Assembly (NCBI RefSeq): GCF_003443615.1
Contig: NZ_CP031967.1
Location: 496,001-560,000, forward strand
Reading direction: 5' to 3'
Source: Alteromonas sp. BL110
GTDB taxonomy: Bacteria > Pseudomonadota > Gammaproteobacteria > Enterobacterales > Alteromonadaceae
Length of the DNA stretch: 64,000 nt
Position 1 is the stretch's first letter. Every line of letters begins with the position of its first letter. The position numbers and the translations under genes were made by a program. Under the pieces are notes generated by a model. The model was given only the letters and a program-made list of their open reading frames with translations. It was not told the DNA's origin and searched no databases. Below, piece after piece: positions 8,412 through 16,159 of this stretch.

Positions 8412-8826
8412 CAAACTGAAACCCTAACCAGCCGGCCATAGCGCTCGCGCTGGTTAGGCAAGTTCCCCAAGCCCAATCAACTAGCATGATGAACAAAGTA
8501 AAGCCTTCAATAATGCTGTATGCCGTTAAGTTGTAAGCGCCATAACTGGCTAATCCTAAAAGCGCGCCATCTATTCCAGCATAAAGTAGCGACTTCTCTC
8601 TGTTTGCTACCACAGCAAGTACAAACACTACGCATCCATACATTAAATAGAACACTACCCAAGGCCACGTGATGAACTGGCTTCTGAGCAGCGATTCCAT
8701 TTCATTTTGATACCAGCCATCAGCAATAGCGCCAAGCCAAATGAAATCGAGTACGCCAAAGCACACAAAAATTGCCACTAACGACACAACAATATTTTTC
8801 GCAAAACAAATGATGTTGGAAAGCAT
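8389..8826 (-). CDS. DUF2177 family inner-membrane protein
   Basis: A protein of 145 residues with four predicted membrane segments (about residues 8-30, 50-75, 80-100 and 110-135). The pattern FxVLDFIWLGxIADGWYQNEM near the N-terminus and NLTAYSIIEGFTLFIMLVDWAWGT near the C-terminus is characteristic of DUF2177 proteins, whose function is unknown. Start ATG at 8826. The gene runs convergent to the desaturase and its last 23 bp overlap that gene, so the two transcripts would be antisense at their 3' ends. Confidence 0.85.
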   Translation of the reverse strand: MLSNIICFAKNIVVSLVAIFVCFGVLDFIWLGAIADGWYQNEMESLLRSQFITWPWVVFYLMYGCVVFVLAVVANREKSLLYAGIDGALLGLASYGAYNLTAYSIIEGFTLFIMLVDWAWGTCLTSASAMAGWLGFQFVKGKSNE

Positions 8827-9029
8827 GGAACCTATCCCTGTAAATAAGAAAATTGCTGATATAAGTTATTTGAAATATAAATACGCAAGTGTTGCACAAT
8901 TAGCGCTATGGTAAAACGGTAAACCTTTTTACGGCGCATGATTACTTTACCTAAAACTTACACTTGCAGCCGCAACTTAAAAGACCTTTGACTCTCGAAG
9001 AGAAGTGGTTCAAATAAGCGTAAAATAAA

Positions 9030-9482
9030 ATGAAAAAAACTTTCTTAATAATAACAACCTCCTTAATTGTCAGTGCGTGTGCTCATAGGCCACCGCCTTT
9101 AGACATGGATGAGATATTCTTTGAAACTAAGATCAAGCAAGACGGTACTAAGCTATTCGCATTTAGCATTCCATTGATGAAACAGCGAGAAAGCGCTAAA
9201 GGTGGCGGCGGCAGAGGAGGCCGTGGTGAAGGTGGTGGTCGTGGCGGCCGTGGAGGGCCGGAAAACCGAGGAGGCTCATCACAAAAATCGTCAGATAGCA
9301 GTGATAGAATGACAGAGCAGCTCTATGCCTCTCTTGATGATAAATTGGAAGAGACCGGTTACTGCCAAACCGGCTATATCGAAATCGATACACATCAAAC
9401 CGAAGATAGGCTACACCTATTAGGCGAATGTAATGAAACGGCTAGCGAACTGGACAGGCTCGACTTCCCGAACGTCAACTAA
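9030..9482 (+). CDS. Lipoprotein with a Gly/Arg-rich (RGG) linker
   Basis: A protein of 150 residues. The signal peptide MKKTFLIITTSLIVSAC ends in a lipobox (IVSAC), with lipidation expected at Cys17. Residues about 57-80 are a low-complexity run of GGRGG/RGE units, followed by a Ser-rich stretch and an acidic C-terminal domain (about 95-150) with two cysteines (ETGYCQTGY and LLGECNE) that may pair. I do not recognise the family; the function is unknown. RGG repeats bind nucleic acids or anionic polymers in other proteins, but here the setting is periplasmic or outer-membrane. The gene stands alone, divergent from DUF2177. Confidence 0.75.
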   Translation: MKKTFLIITTSLIVSACAHRPPPLDMDEIFFETKIKQDGTKLFAFSIPLMKQRESAKGGGGRGGRGEGGGRGGRGGPENRGGSSQKSSDSSDRMTEQLYASLDDKLEETGYCQTGYIEIDTHQTEDRLHLLGECNETASELDRLDFPNVN

Positions 9483-9535
9483 CGCATTTTATATGAAGCG
9501 CATTGCAGATAGCGTGCGCTTCATTCAGCGTCCGC

Positions 9536-9994
9536 TTAATCAACACACAGGGTATGCTCTACCACACCATTAGATACATAAGCTCTGCAGCCAAATAGGT
9601 CGGTAGTTTCTAAACACACCCCACTGGCTTTTTGCCCAGCTTCCACCTGATTGTTTCCTGTAACACAAGCCACTTCACATTCACTGCTGTCATTACACGC
9701 ATTGCCAGCGTCCTTTGCGGGTAGCACACAAGCATATGCCTGCTGTCGGCCTACTTTCTTCCAGTTACCCCCGTGTTTATCGCACACTTTTTCAGACTCA
9801 ATGGAATAGGCCTGCTGTACCAAAGGTAATGAGGTATCAACAACTTGCTCTAATTTTTCGACGTCTTCAACACTTGCTATAGGCTGTTCAATAACTTCTG
9901 GGGGCTGCGCACCACACGCCGTTAAAGTTGCACACAAGCCCACTACCAACCAGGCCCCAAACCGATGCCGTATCTTAACGCTTGCCTGTTTCAT
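9536..9994 (-). CDS. Cysteine-rich putative lipoprotein, unknown function
   Basis: A protein of 152 residues from the ATG at 9994, chosen because GAGGGA lies about 5 bases upstream; an in-frame TTG at 10027 would add 11 residues. The N-terminus is basic (KIRHR), then a hydrophobic core ends in the lipobox LTAC (Cys at about residue 27). The mature part has an acidic region followed by at least eight cysteines in the C-terminal 85 residues (for example KVCDKHGGNW, NACNDSSECEVACVTGN, FGCRAYV, TLCVD), suggesting a disulfide-stabilised extracytoplasmic domain. No family is recognised. Convergent with the RGG lipoprotein gene. Confidence 0.75.
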   Translation of the reverse strand: MKQASVKIRHRFGAWLVVGLCATLTACGAQPPEVIEQPIASVEDVEKLEQVVDTSLPLVQQAYSIESEKVCDKHGGNWKKVGRQQAYACVLPAKDAGNACNDSSECEVACVTGNNQVEAGQKASGVCLETTDLFGCRAYVSNGVVEHTLCVD

Positions 9995-10225
9995 TCTTTC
10001 CCTCAATTTGTTTTTACTTTTAAACAACCACTACTTAAAAACCGCGCTTTTTTAAACCTGCGATACTTATGACCATTGCTATTAGATAAGTTCTTAATTT
10101 TTCGATAAATCCTTATTCGTGCGCTGCGCTGTGCCCAATTAACTATCAAACCATTGAAATTTTAGTGATACCTAGGCGGGTCTCTACATAAACTTCGCAA
10201 AACTTGCAGTATTTACGGATGCTTT

Positions 10226-11092
10226 ATGACATTACACCAAACCGAAAACCTAGTAACCGCCTTAATAGCCTTCAGCTTCGCTGTTCTTGGCCTAACGTTT
10301 TTACTGGGTGCAAACCCTAATGCATTAATAACTACTTTTAACTTCTATTCGTTAGGTGCAATGGTTAGCGAAAGTGCACTTGGTGCTATCACTGGAATTA
10401 CATTATTGCTGCTAGCTTTAATGACATTTGCTGCACGATTTAAGCTAGTGTCAGCAAAAACGGTTATGCTATTCGCTGCATTGGTCACTGCAATCCCCCT
10501 ACTCACCTTGTTATCTCCCGGGCGATGGATGGCCGATTTAGGCGGCTTCCCGATTATTGGAAGTGGTCAAGGCATCATCAAGTACTTCGCAGTATTACCG
10601 CTTTTTCTGTTCTTGTTTTATCGCGACAAACTTTCGTATAAACAGCTGACTTACCTTAACTTTGCACCTGTAGCCATGGTTTTACTATGGATAGGGAGCA
10701 TGAAGTTTTTCGAGTTTGAAGCCAATGCAATTGTTGGGTTAGTAGAAACCTCACCGCTTATGTCATGGCTTTATGATGTGTTCAGTGTACAGGGAGCATC
10801 GAATGTAATAGGTAGTTTTGACGTCTTTTTTGCGCTTGTTTTGGGCCTAGGTATTTACACTAAGAACAAGCCAATGATCATTGCGAGTGGAATCGCTTGT
10901 TTATCCGTATTTTTGATGACTCAAACGTTTTTATTTAGCGTGCCTGATACCTTTAATAGTGCCACCATTGTTAACCGTTTAGGGCAGTTCGTTATTAAAG
11001 ACCTTTGGTTTGTCGCTAATTTAGCGGTAGTGGCCTACTTCACAATATTTAATTCGGTATCAGATCAAAACCGAAAAGCGCAACTAAACTAG
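10226..11092 (+). CDS. DUF417 (YkgB/RclC-like) membrane protein, apparently duplicated
   Basis: A protein of 288 residues with about eight hydrophobic segments. The second half (from about residue 145) has the DUF417 pattern: LLWIGSMKFFEFEANAIVGL, then ETSPLMSWLYD, and near the end RLGQFVIKDLW. The first half also resembles the C-terminal half of DUF417 (SESALGAITGITLL ... GSGQGIIKYFAVLPLF), so the protein looks like a fused or duplicated version; single-domain members such as E. coli YkgB (RclC) are about 200 residues. RclC belongs to a reactive-chlorine resistance system, but no rclA or rclB is seen here. Role unknown. Confidence 0.75.
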   Translation: MTLHQTENLVTALIAFSFAVLGLTFLLGANPNALITTFNFYSLGAMVSESALGAITGITLLLLALMTFAARFKLVSAKTVMLFAALVTAIPLLTLLSPGRWMADLGGFPIIGSGQGIIKYFAVLPLFLFLFYRDKLSYKQLTYLNFAPVAMVLLWIGSMKFFEFEANAIVGLVETSPLMSWLYDVFSVQGASNVIGSFDVFFALVLGLGIYTKNKPMIIASGIACLSVFLMTQTFLFSVPDTFNSATIVNRLGQFVIKDLWFVANLAVVAYFTIFNSVSDQNRKAQLN

Positions 11093-11186
11093 ATTGGGCC
11101 AAATTGGGCTACACAAGGCCGCTTGCCGCGGCCATTTCAAATGATATAAAACAACAAGTAAATAATGGGCAATCGTTTTATGGCCT

Positions 11187-12401
11187 TTATTTATCTTGTT
11201 CTAGCAACAAGCTTACCCAGACTAGCCTATGATCTGAGCTTGCTTCGCGATCTTTCACTAGTCGGTGCAGGTCACTAGTCTTGGCAGGCCAAAATACACC
11301 TGCTTCGTTAACGTTAAAGCCATAACGAGATGGCAAAACATAGTCGGCTCTTGCTCCCCAATAAGCGGTAAAACGCTTACTAAATTCAGTGCCGGACGCG
11401 CCCGCACCACCAGCGCTTGTTGGAATTGTGTCGTTATTGACAAGCGGGTGTTCAGTTAGCTGTTCTATTACACCCTCACGGTGTTTGTCGCCGATATCGG
11501 CAGCATTAAAATCGCCTACAAGTACAAAGCGCGTATTGTTTGCTAGGCTAACTTTTTCACCCGTGTCATCATAGATATAGGCGCCTTTGTCAGGCGAAAG
11601 GTAATCTGCCATCAACCTAATTTCATCAAAATTGCGCTTACCGTTTCGGTCTTCGCTTCCATCAAAGTTCGGTGGCGTCGGATGCATTGCTAACACATGT
11701 ACGATCTTACCACCCACGTTAACAGGTACGTCCCAGTGAGACTTTGAACTTAACCTCAATGCAGCCCACTCATTTACATCGTACCAAGGGGTGCCATTGT
11801 CCACATTGCCATTTTCATCAGGAATAACAGGGGCTTGGGGATGAGGCATATGGTGCCATTTGAATTTTTGAAAGGTACGGATACCATCCACATTTATAGG
11901 GTATTTTGAGAGTAGCGCCATTCCGTATTGCCCTGGATATAATCCAAATCCATAGGCATCGCCACCCATACCTTCGGCCTTACCATTATTATCTAAGTCA
12001 AATGTAGTGGGTTCGCCAGTGTTTACGGGCGCAACGTACGTGTAAGGGTAGTCAACCGGTTCAAGCCCTTGCTGGGAAACGTTCAGGTAGTTTTCTATAA
12101 AAGCCTCTACCCCTTTGCGTTTATCTGCGATGTAGTCAAATTCGTTCAACATTAAAATATCAGGGTTCACACGTTGAATGATTTCAGCAATATTTTTAAC
12201 TTGAGGGTGCTCGCCCGTAGACAGAACGTGTTGAAGTACTTTGTCGCTCGGCTTCATGCCCAAGGCTTTGTAGTTAGTGGCTTCCATACTTACATTAAAC
12301 GTAGCGACTTTTAGCATTTGCTTTTCGTCCGAATAAGCCAATGTAGATACGCATAATGCGGGTAAAAGAGCAGTTGCAAAGAAAAGCGCCCTAATTTTCA
12401 T
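11187..12401 (-). CDS. Secreted endonuclease/exonuclease/phosphatase (EEP) family protein
   Basis: A protein of 404 residues with a cleavable-type signal peptide (MKIRALFFATALLPALCVSTLAYS). EEP-fold markers are present in order: KVATFNVSME at the start of the domain, MLNEFDYI holding the metal-binding Glu, a VLAMHPTPP segment, VLVGDFNAADIG (GDFN motif) and ASSDHRLVWVSL (the catalytic SDH motif) at the C-terminus. Such exported proteins act as phosphodiesterases or nucleases; Alteromonadales examples may help use extracellular phosphate esters, but no Pho-box-like sequence was seen. The ATG at 12401 has AAGG about 8 bases upstream. Single gene. Confidence 0.88.
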   Translation of the reverse strand: MKIRALFFATALLPALCVSTLAYSDEKQMLKVATFNVSMEATNYKALGMKPSDKVLQHVLSTGEHPQVKNIAEIIQRVNPDILMLNEFDYIADKRKGVEAFIENYLNVSQQGLEPVDYPYTYVAPVNTGEPTTFDLDNNGKAEGMGGDAYGFGLYPGQYGMALLSKYPINVDGIRTFQKFKWHHMPHPQAPVIPDENGNVDNGTPWYDVNEWAALRLSSKSHWDVPVNVGGKIVHVLAMHPTPPNFDGSEDRNGKRNFDEIRLMADYLSPDKGAYIYDDTGEKVSLANNTRFVLVGDFNAADIGDKHREGVIEQLTEHPLVNNDTIPTSAGGAGASGTEFSKRFTAYWGARADYVLPSRYGFNVNEAGVFWPAKTSDLHRLVKDREASSDHRLVWVSLLLEQDK

Positions 12402-12815
12402 GTTGTTACCTTATAGTAAAGTCGTTACTTAAAGATACCAATATACATGAAGATCCTGAACTTTTTTGTACTGAAGAATAGCAAGGGTCTGTTTAGCGTT
12501 ACGTGCAATAAACCTTATCTAAAGTTACCTTCCTTTCGGCTCCTTTTTCCCCTTGGCTTCACCACTTGAGATTAATTTTCATCTTTACCATTCTTACCCA
12601 CATTTATAACTTGGAATATTATTGCGCCTATAAACCCATCTGTGCGAGTTAATTTCATAAGAACCGATATAAAATGGAATAAAAAAACCATTTACTCATA
12701 CTGTACTGATAATCTTTTCGTGACACCTAAAGAAAGCACTGCAGTCCTTGTACTTTAACTGCAGAAAGCATTTCCGAAGTGAAGCGCAAAAATTTAATAG
12801 AAAGAGAGAAGTGTT
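12402..12815. other. Intergenic region between divergent genes
   Basis: 414 bp between the EEP gene and the cysteine-synthase-like gene. No reading frame resembling a gene. CTGCAG occurs twice at about 12739-12744 and 12759-12764 within AGAAAGCACTGCAG...CTGCAGAAAGCA, a possible weak operator. A good ribosome-binding site (AGAGAGAAG) precedes 12816. Confidence 0.5.
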
Positions 12816-13859
12816 ATGAAAAGCTGGGTTTCAAAAGCGATTAATACCATCAATGCAGATTATCAGCGCTCTGCAGACACCCATTTGATAAAGCTTGAGC
12901 AAATAGCATTTCAAGGTATCGACATCTATCTAAAAGATGAAAGCACTCACCCCACAGGCAGTTTAAAACACCGTTTGGCTCGCTCCCTCTTTCTGTATGC
13001 TTTGTGTAATGGAAAAATTGTAGAAGGAACTACGGTCGTTGAAGCCTCATCAGGCAGCACGGCGGTGTCTGAAGCTTACTTTGCAAAAATGATTGGTGTG
13101 CCGTTTGTTGCCGTTATGCCTAAGTCTACCGCCCAAAGTAAAATAGCGCTTATTGAACGCTACGGTGGTCAATGTCATTTTGTCGACTGCCCTACACAAA
13201 TGCACAGCGAAGCTACTAGAGTAGCGAAAGAACTTAACGGCTATTTTATGGATCAATTCCTTTACGCTGAGCGCGCTACAGACTGGCGCGGCAATAATAA
13301 TATTGCTGAAAGTATTTTTGAGCAGATGAAAGCCGAGCCCCACCCTGTGCCACACACCGTGGTTATGAGTGCCGGCACAGGTGGAACATCAGCAACCATA
13401 GGCCGCTACATACGATACAAAGGTCTCTCTTCTAGACTTATTGTGGTCGATCCGGAATTCAGTGTGTTTTTTGATAGCTTCAAAGATAAGGTTCATACAC
13501 TCACTGCTACCCGTGGAAGCCGCATAGAAGGAATTGGACGACCTAAAGTGGAAGCCTCTTTTCAGCACGACGTTATAGACGACATGATTGCAGTTCCAGA
13601 CGCAGCCAGTATTGCTACTATGCATTGGTTAAACAATACCATGGGAATAAAAGCCGGCCCCTCTACCGGAACTAACTTATGGGGCGCGCTTAGCATTGCC
13701 AAACAAATGAAGCAAAAGGGTGAAGCGGGTTCAATTGTTACACTTATGTGTGACAGCGGGGAAAGGTATGGCGACACCTATTACAACGCACAGTGGGTGC
13801 TAAAAAATATTGGTTGTACGAGTGAGTTTACTGACAAACTAGAAAGTATCGAAAGCTGA
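12816..13859 (+). CDS. PLP-dependent cysteine synthase family enzyme (possible cysteine desulfhydrase)
   Basis: A protein of 347 residues with a fold-type II PLP signature. The PLP lysine is in [13 protein letters not shown] (about residue 52), the SSGSTA segment (about 78-83) binds substrate carboxylate, and [12 protein letters not shown] (about 184-195) is the glycine-rich phosphate-binding loop. It is closer to the Cds1-type branch of the cysteine synthase superfamily (the [20 protein letters not shown] stretch) than to CysK, by recollection, so it may release sulfide from cysteine rather than make cysteine. No cysE or sulfate-assimilation gene is adjacent. A hairpin follows the gene at 13903-13937. 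Confidence 0.85.
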   Translation: MKSWVSKAINTINADYQRSADTHLIKLEQIAFQGIDIYLKDESTHPTGSLKHRLARSLFLYALCNGKIVEGTTVVEASSGSTAVSEAYFAKMIGVPFVAVMPKSTAQSKIALIERYGGQCHFVDCPTQMHSEATRVAKELNGYFMDQFLYAERATDWRGNNNIAESIFEQMKAEPHPVPHTVVMSAGTGGTSATIGRYIRYKGLSSRLIVVDPEFSVFFDSFKDKVHTLTATRGSRIEGIGRPKVEASFQHDVIDDMIAVPDAASIATMHWLNNTMGIKAGPSTGTNLWGALSIAKQMKQKGEAGSIVTLMCDSGERYGDTYYNAQWVLKNIGCTSEFTDKLESIES

Positions 13860-13902
13860 ATTAAAACTAAGGCCGCTCGGTTTACACGTTAAGCCGCTAC
13901 TT

Positions 13903-13940
13903 AAAGTGCTGGCACGCTATACGTCGCGCAGCACTTTATT
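13903..13940 (+). terminator. Candidate terminator after the cysteine-synthase-like gene
   Basis: AAAGTGCTG (13903-13911) pairs with CAGCACTTT (13929-13937), a 9-bp stem with a 17-base loop that has further pairing potential, followed by ATTC. The short U tract makes it a moderate candidate. Confidence 0.5.
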
Positions 13941-13999
13941 CAAATCACCTATCACTATACATTGGCGATAGATTTGTAATTGAAAAAGCTCACGAAGCC

Positions 14000-15175
14000 A
14001 TGCTTAAAAAAAAGATGAAAATAAAGAACTTTATTCGCCGCAGTGTTGCGTTAACTGCCATAATCGCTACCCACAACGCCTTCGCCACTAGTACACCAAC
14101 AGCTGAAGCCGATAGCACCAGCAGTATTAGTACAGATGCAAGTTACTCCATAGGTACTTCTAACAACAATTACGAAAGCGTTTTTGCCAATCTTGCACTT
14201 CACTGCATTCATCAAGAATTTCCGAATGTAGTAAAACACATGATGAATAGTGCCGATGACGTTAAAGCGCCTAATGAACTGTACCCAGCCTTTTATGGTT
14301 GTTTAGACTGGCATTCGTCGGTACATGGCCATTGGCTTTTAGTAAGAATGCTAAACACAGCGCAAGACACTATTGATAAAAACTTAATCATTAGAAAGCT
14401 CAACACCAGCTTTACAACAGAGAACATTCAAGGTGAACTGGCTAGCCTTAAGCGCTCAAATAACGCGTCATTTGAGCGTCCCTATGGCCTTGCTTGGTTT
14501 CTACAATTAACCGCGGAACTACGCCAATCACCTATTCCAGAAGCAAAAATATGGCTAGACACGTTATTACCGCTTGAGGAAGAAATTGTAGCCAGAGTAA
14601 GCGCGTGGTTACCTAAATTGGCTTACCCTATCCGAACGGGGGAGCATAGCCAAACCGCCTTTGCTTTTGGATTAATGTTAGACTGGGCGAAGGTTGCAGA
14701 TAACAAGGAGTTTGAAGCACTGCTAACGTCTAGAGTGAAAGATTATTATCAGGCCGACAAGCAGTGCCCCCTAGTCTACGAGCCTTCAGGACAGGATTTC
14801 CTATCACCGTGTTTGGCCGAAGCCGACCTAATGCGCCGAGTAATGGCTAAAAAAGACTACAGCCAATGGCTTTCAGCGTTTTTCCCAGCTCTAACTGCTA
14901 AAACATCTAGTTGGCTAGCGCCTGCAACTGTGACAGACAAAACGGATGGTAAGCTCGCTCACCTAGACGGACTGAATATCAGTCGTGCGTGGATGATTGA
15001 AGGCATCATGAGCGCTTTACCAGACGATGACGCACGCTTACCAATACTGAAGAAAACGCTAAAAGAACACCGTGATACAGGATTAAACGCTGTGTTTGGT
15101 GATATGCACTACATGGGAAGCCACTGGCTTGGAAGTTTTGCTAGCTACTTAGTAACACAGCGAGGTTTAAATTAA
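14000..15175 (+). CDS. DUF2891 family secreted protein
   Basis: A protein of 391 residues. The signal peptide is MLKKKMKIKNFIRRSVALTA followed by IIATHNAFA; an in-frame ATG at 14015 is an alternative start. The mature domain has the strongly conserved DUF2891 block YPAFYGCLDWHSSVHGHWLL (about residues 94-113), FERPYGLAWFLQL and GEHSQTAFAFGLMLDWA, then the C-terminal HYMGSHWLGSFASY. The family is thought to be an alpha/alpha toroid of unknown function, possibly carbohydrate-related; its His and Trp residues look like an active site. Single gene, followed by a nested inverted repeat at 15192-15232. Confidence 0.88.
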   Translation: MLKKKMKIKNFIRRSVALTAIIATHNAFATSTPTAEADSTSSISTDASYSIGTSNNNYESVFANLALHCIHQEFPNVVKHMMNSADDVKAPNELYPAFYGCLDWHSSVHGHWLLVRMLNTAQDTIDKNLIIRKLNTSFTTENIQGELASLKRSNNASFERPYGLAWFLQLTAELRQSPIPEAKIWLDTLLPLEEEIVARVSAWLPKLAYPIRTGEHSQTAFAFGLMLDWAKVADNKEFEALLTSRVKDYYQADKQCPLVYEPSGQDFLSPCLAEADLMRRVMAKKDYSQWLSAFFPALTAKTSSWLAPATVTDKTDGKLAHLDGLNISRAWMIEGIMSALPDDDARLPILKKTLKEHRDTGLNAVFGDMHYMGSHWLGSFASYLVTQRGLN

Positions 15176-15191
15176 CTTATATCCTTCTAAA

Positions 15192-15232
15192 GTGTGAGAT
15201 GATTGGGCACTAAAGTGCTATTCGTCTCACAC
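15192..15232. repeat. Nested inverted repeats before the LuxR-type regulator gene
   Basis: An outer pair GTGTGAGA (15192-15199)/TCTCACAC (15225-15232) encloses an inner hairpin GCACT-AA-AGTGC (15207-15218). There is no T run. It could be a factor-binding site for the regulator starting at 15281 or a terminator-like RNA fold after the DUF2891 gene. Confidence 0.45.
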
Positions 15233-15280
15233 GCCTACCGTGGCATGCTCATTCTATGGTGATATGAATAAAGCGCAGCT

Positions 15281-15916
15281 ATGGAAATTTTACTTGTTGA
15301 TGATCACGCGATAGTGAGAGAAGGCTTTTCTACGCTGTTATCGTCGGTACTCGAAGGCGCTGTCGTCACCAATGCAAAAAATGCGCAGCAAGCCACAAAT
15401 GCACTCCGAGCCAACTACTTCGACCTCATTATTTTAGACATTAATTTAGGAACCACCAGCGGACTCACGCTAGCAGAATATATTGTTCAGCGCTGGGAGC
15501 ACGCAAAAGTACTTATGTTCAGTATGTTCGATGATATTTCCATCATCGATAGAGCTATGAAACTTGGGGCAATGGGCTATGTTAGCAAACAAAGTGAACC
15601 TGATGTGCTGATAAGCGCGGTGACCTCTATCATTAAAGGCCGGCGTTATTTGGAACACAATACAGCAATTGAGCTCGCTACATTCAACCTGTCACATTCC
15701 GGAGGCAACTTAACAGATCTGACACAAAGAGAGTTGGATATATTCCTTGGTATAGCGAACGGGCTTTGCCGAAAACAGGTCGCTGAAAGCCTCAATATTT
15801 CTGAAAAGACGGTCTCAAACGTTATCACCCAGCTCAAGCGAAAACTTGAGCTACAGACAAATGCCGAGTTTGTTCACCTTGCCATAAAGCAGGGTTACAT
15901 CAAAATTGCCAGCTAA
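15281..15916 (+). CDS. NarL/FixJ-type response regulator, likely controlling the quinoprotein dehydrogenase
   Basis: A protein of 211 residues. The receiver domain (1-120) has the acidic pair DDH at residues 6-8, the phosphoacceptor Asp in LIILDINLG (about residue 53) and the conserved Lys of SKQSEPD (about residue 107). The LuxR-type helix-turn-helix follows (about 145-205) with LTQRELDIFLGIANGL and KQVAESLNISEKTVSNVI. No sensor kinase gene is nearby, so the phosphodonor is unknown. Response regulators of this class (AgmR/ExaE, PedR) control PQQ-dependent alcohol dehydrogenases in pseudomonads. Its position just before such a gene, on the same strand, suggests the same role. Confidence 0.88.
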   Translation: MEILLVDDHAIVREGFSTLLSSVLEGAVVTNAKNAQQATNALRANYFDLIILDINLGTTSGLTLAEYIVQRWEHAKVLMFSMFDDISIIDRAMKLGAMGYVSKQSEPDVLISAVTSIIKGRRYLEHNTAIELATFNLSHSGGNLTDLTQRELDIFLGIANGLCRKQVAESLNISEKTVSNVITQLKRKLELQTNAEFVHLAIKQGYIKIAS

Positions 15917-15938
15917 ACAAGCGCCACTAAATAAGGTC

Positions 15939-15951
15939 GGGAAAACTTCCC
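15939..15951. promoter_or_regulatory. Palindrome GGGAA-AAC-TTCCC (site 1)
   Basis: A perfect 5-bp inverted repeat with a 3-bp spacer, 23 bp after the response regulator stop. The same architecture recurs at 16058-16070 in the same intergenic region, which suggests a two-site operator for the neighbouring regulator. Confidence 0.5.
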
Positions 15952-16057
15952 TGTACTTTCGTATCTTTTTTATACTCCTTTGGTACAGACTTTGTCTCAT
16001 GATAAAGATATACCATGTAAATCAATATATTAGCATTTTCATTACACTTCAATCTAA

Positions 16058-16070
16058 GGGAATTTTTCCC
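16058..16070. promoter_or_regulatory. Palindrome GGGAA-TTT-TTCCC (site 2)
   Basis: Second copy of the GGGAA-N3-TTCCC palindrome, 119 bp centre to centre from site 1 and 90 bp before the dehydrogenase start codon at 16160. It may be the operator of the response regulator encoded upstream; this is inferred from position and repetition. Confidence 0.5.
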
Positions 16071-16159
16071 GCATTTTGAAGGACGGAATCCGTTTATCAG
16101 AGCCTCTACTTAGTTACATACTGTTAACACAACATCAAGGTAACAGTGGAAATAAAACT

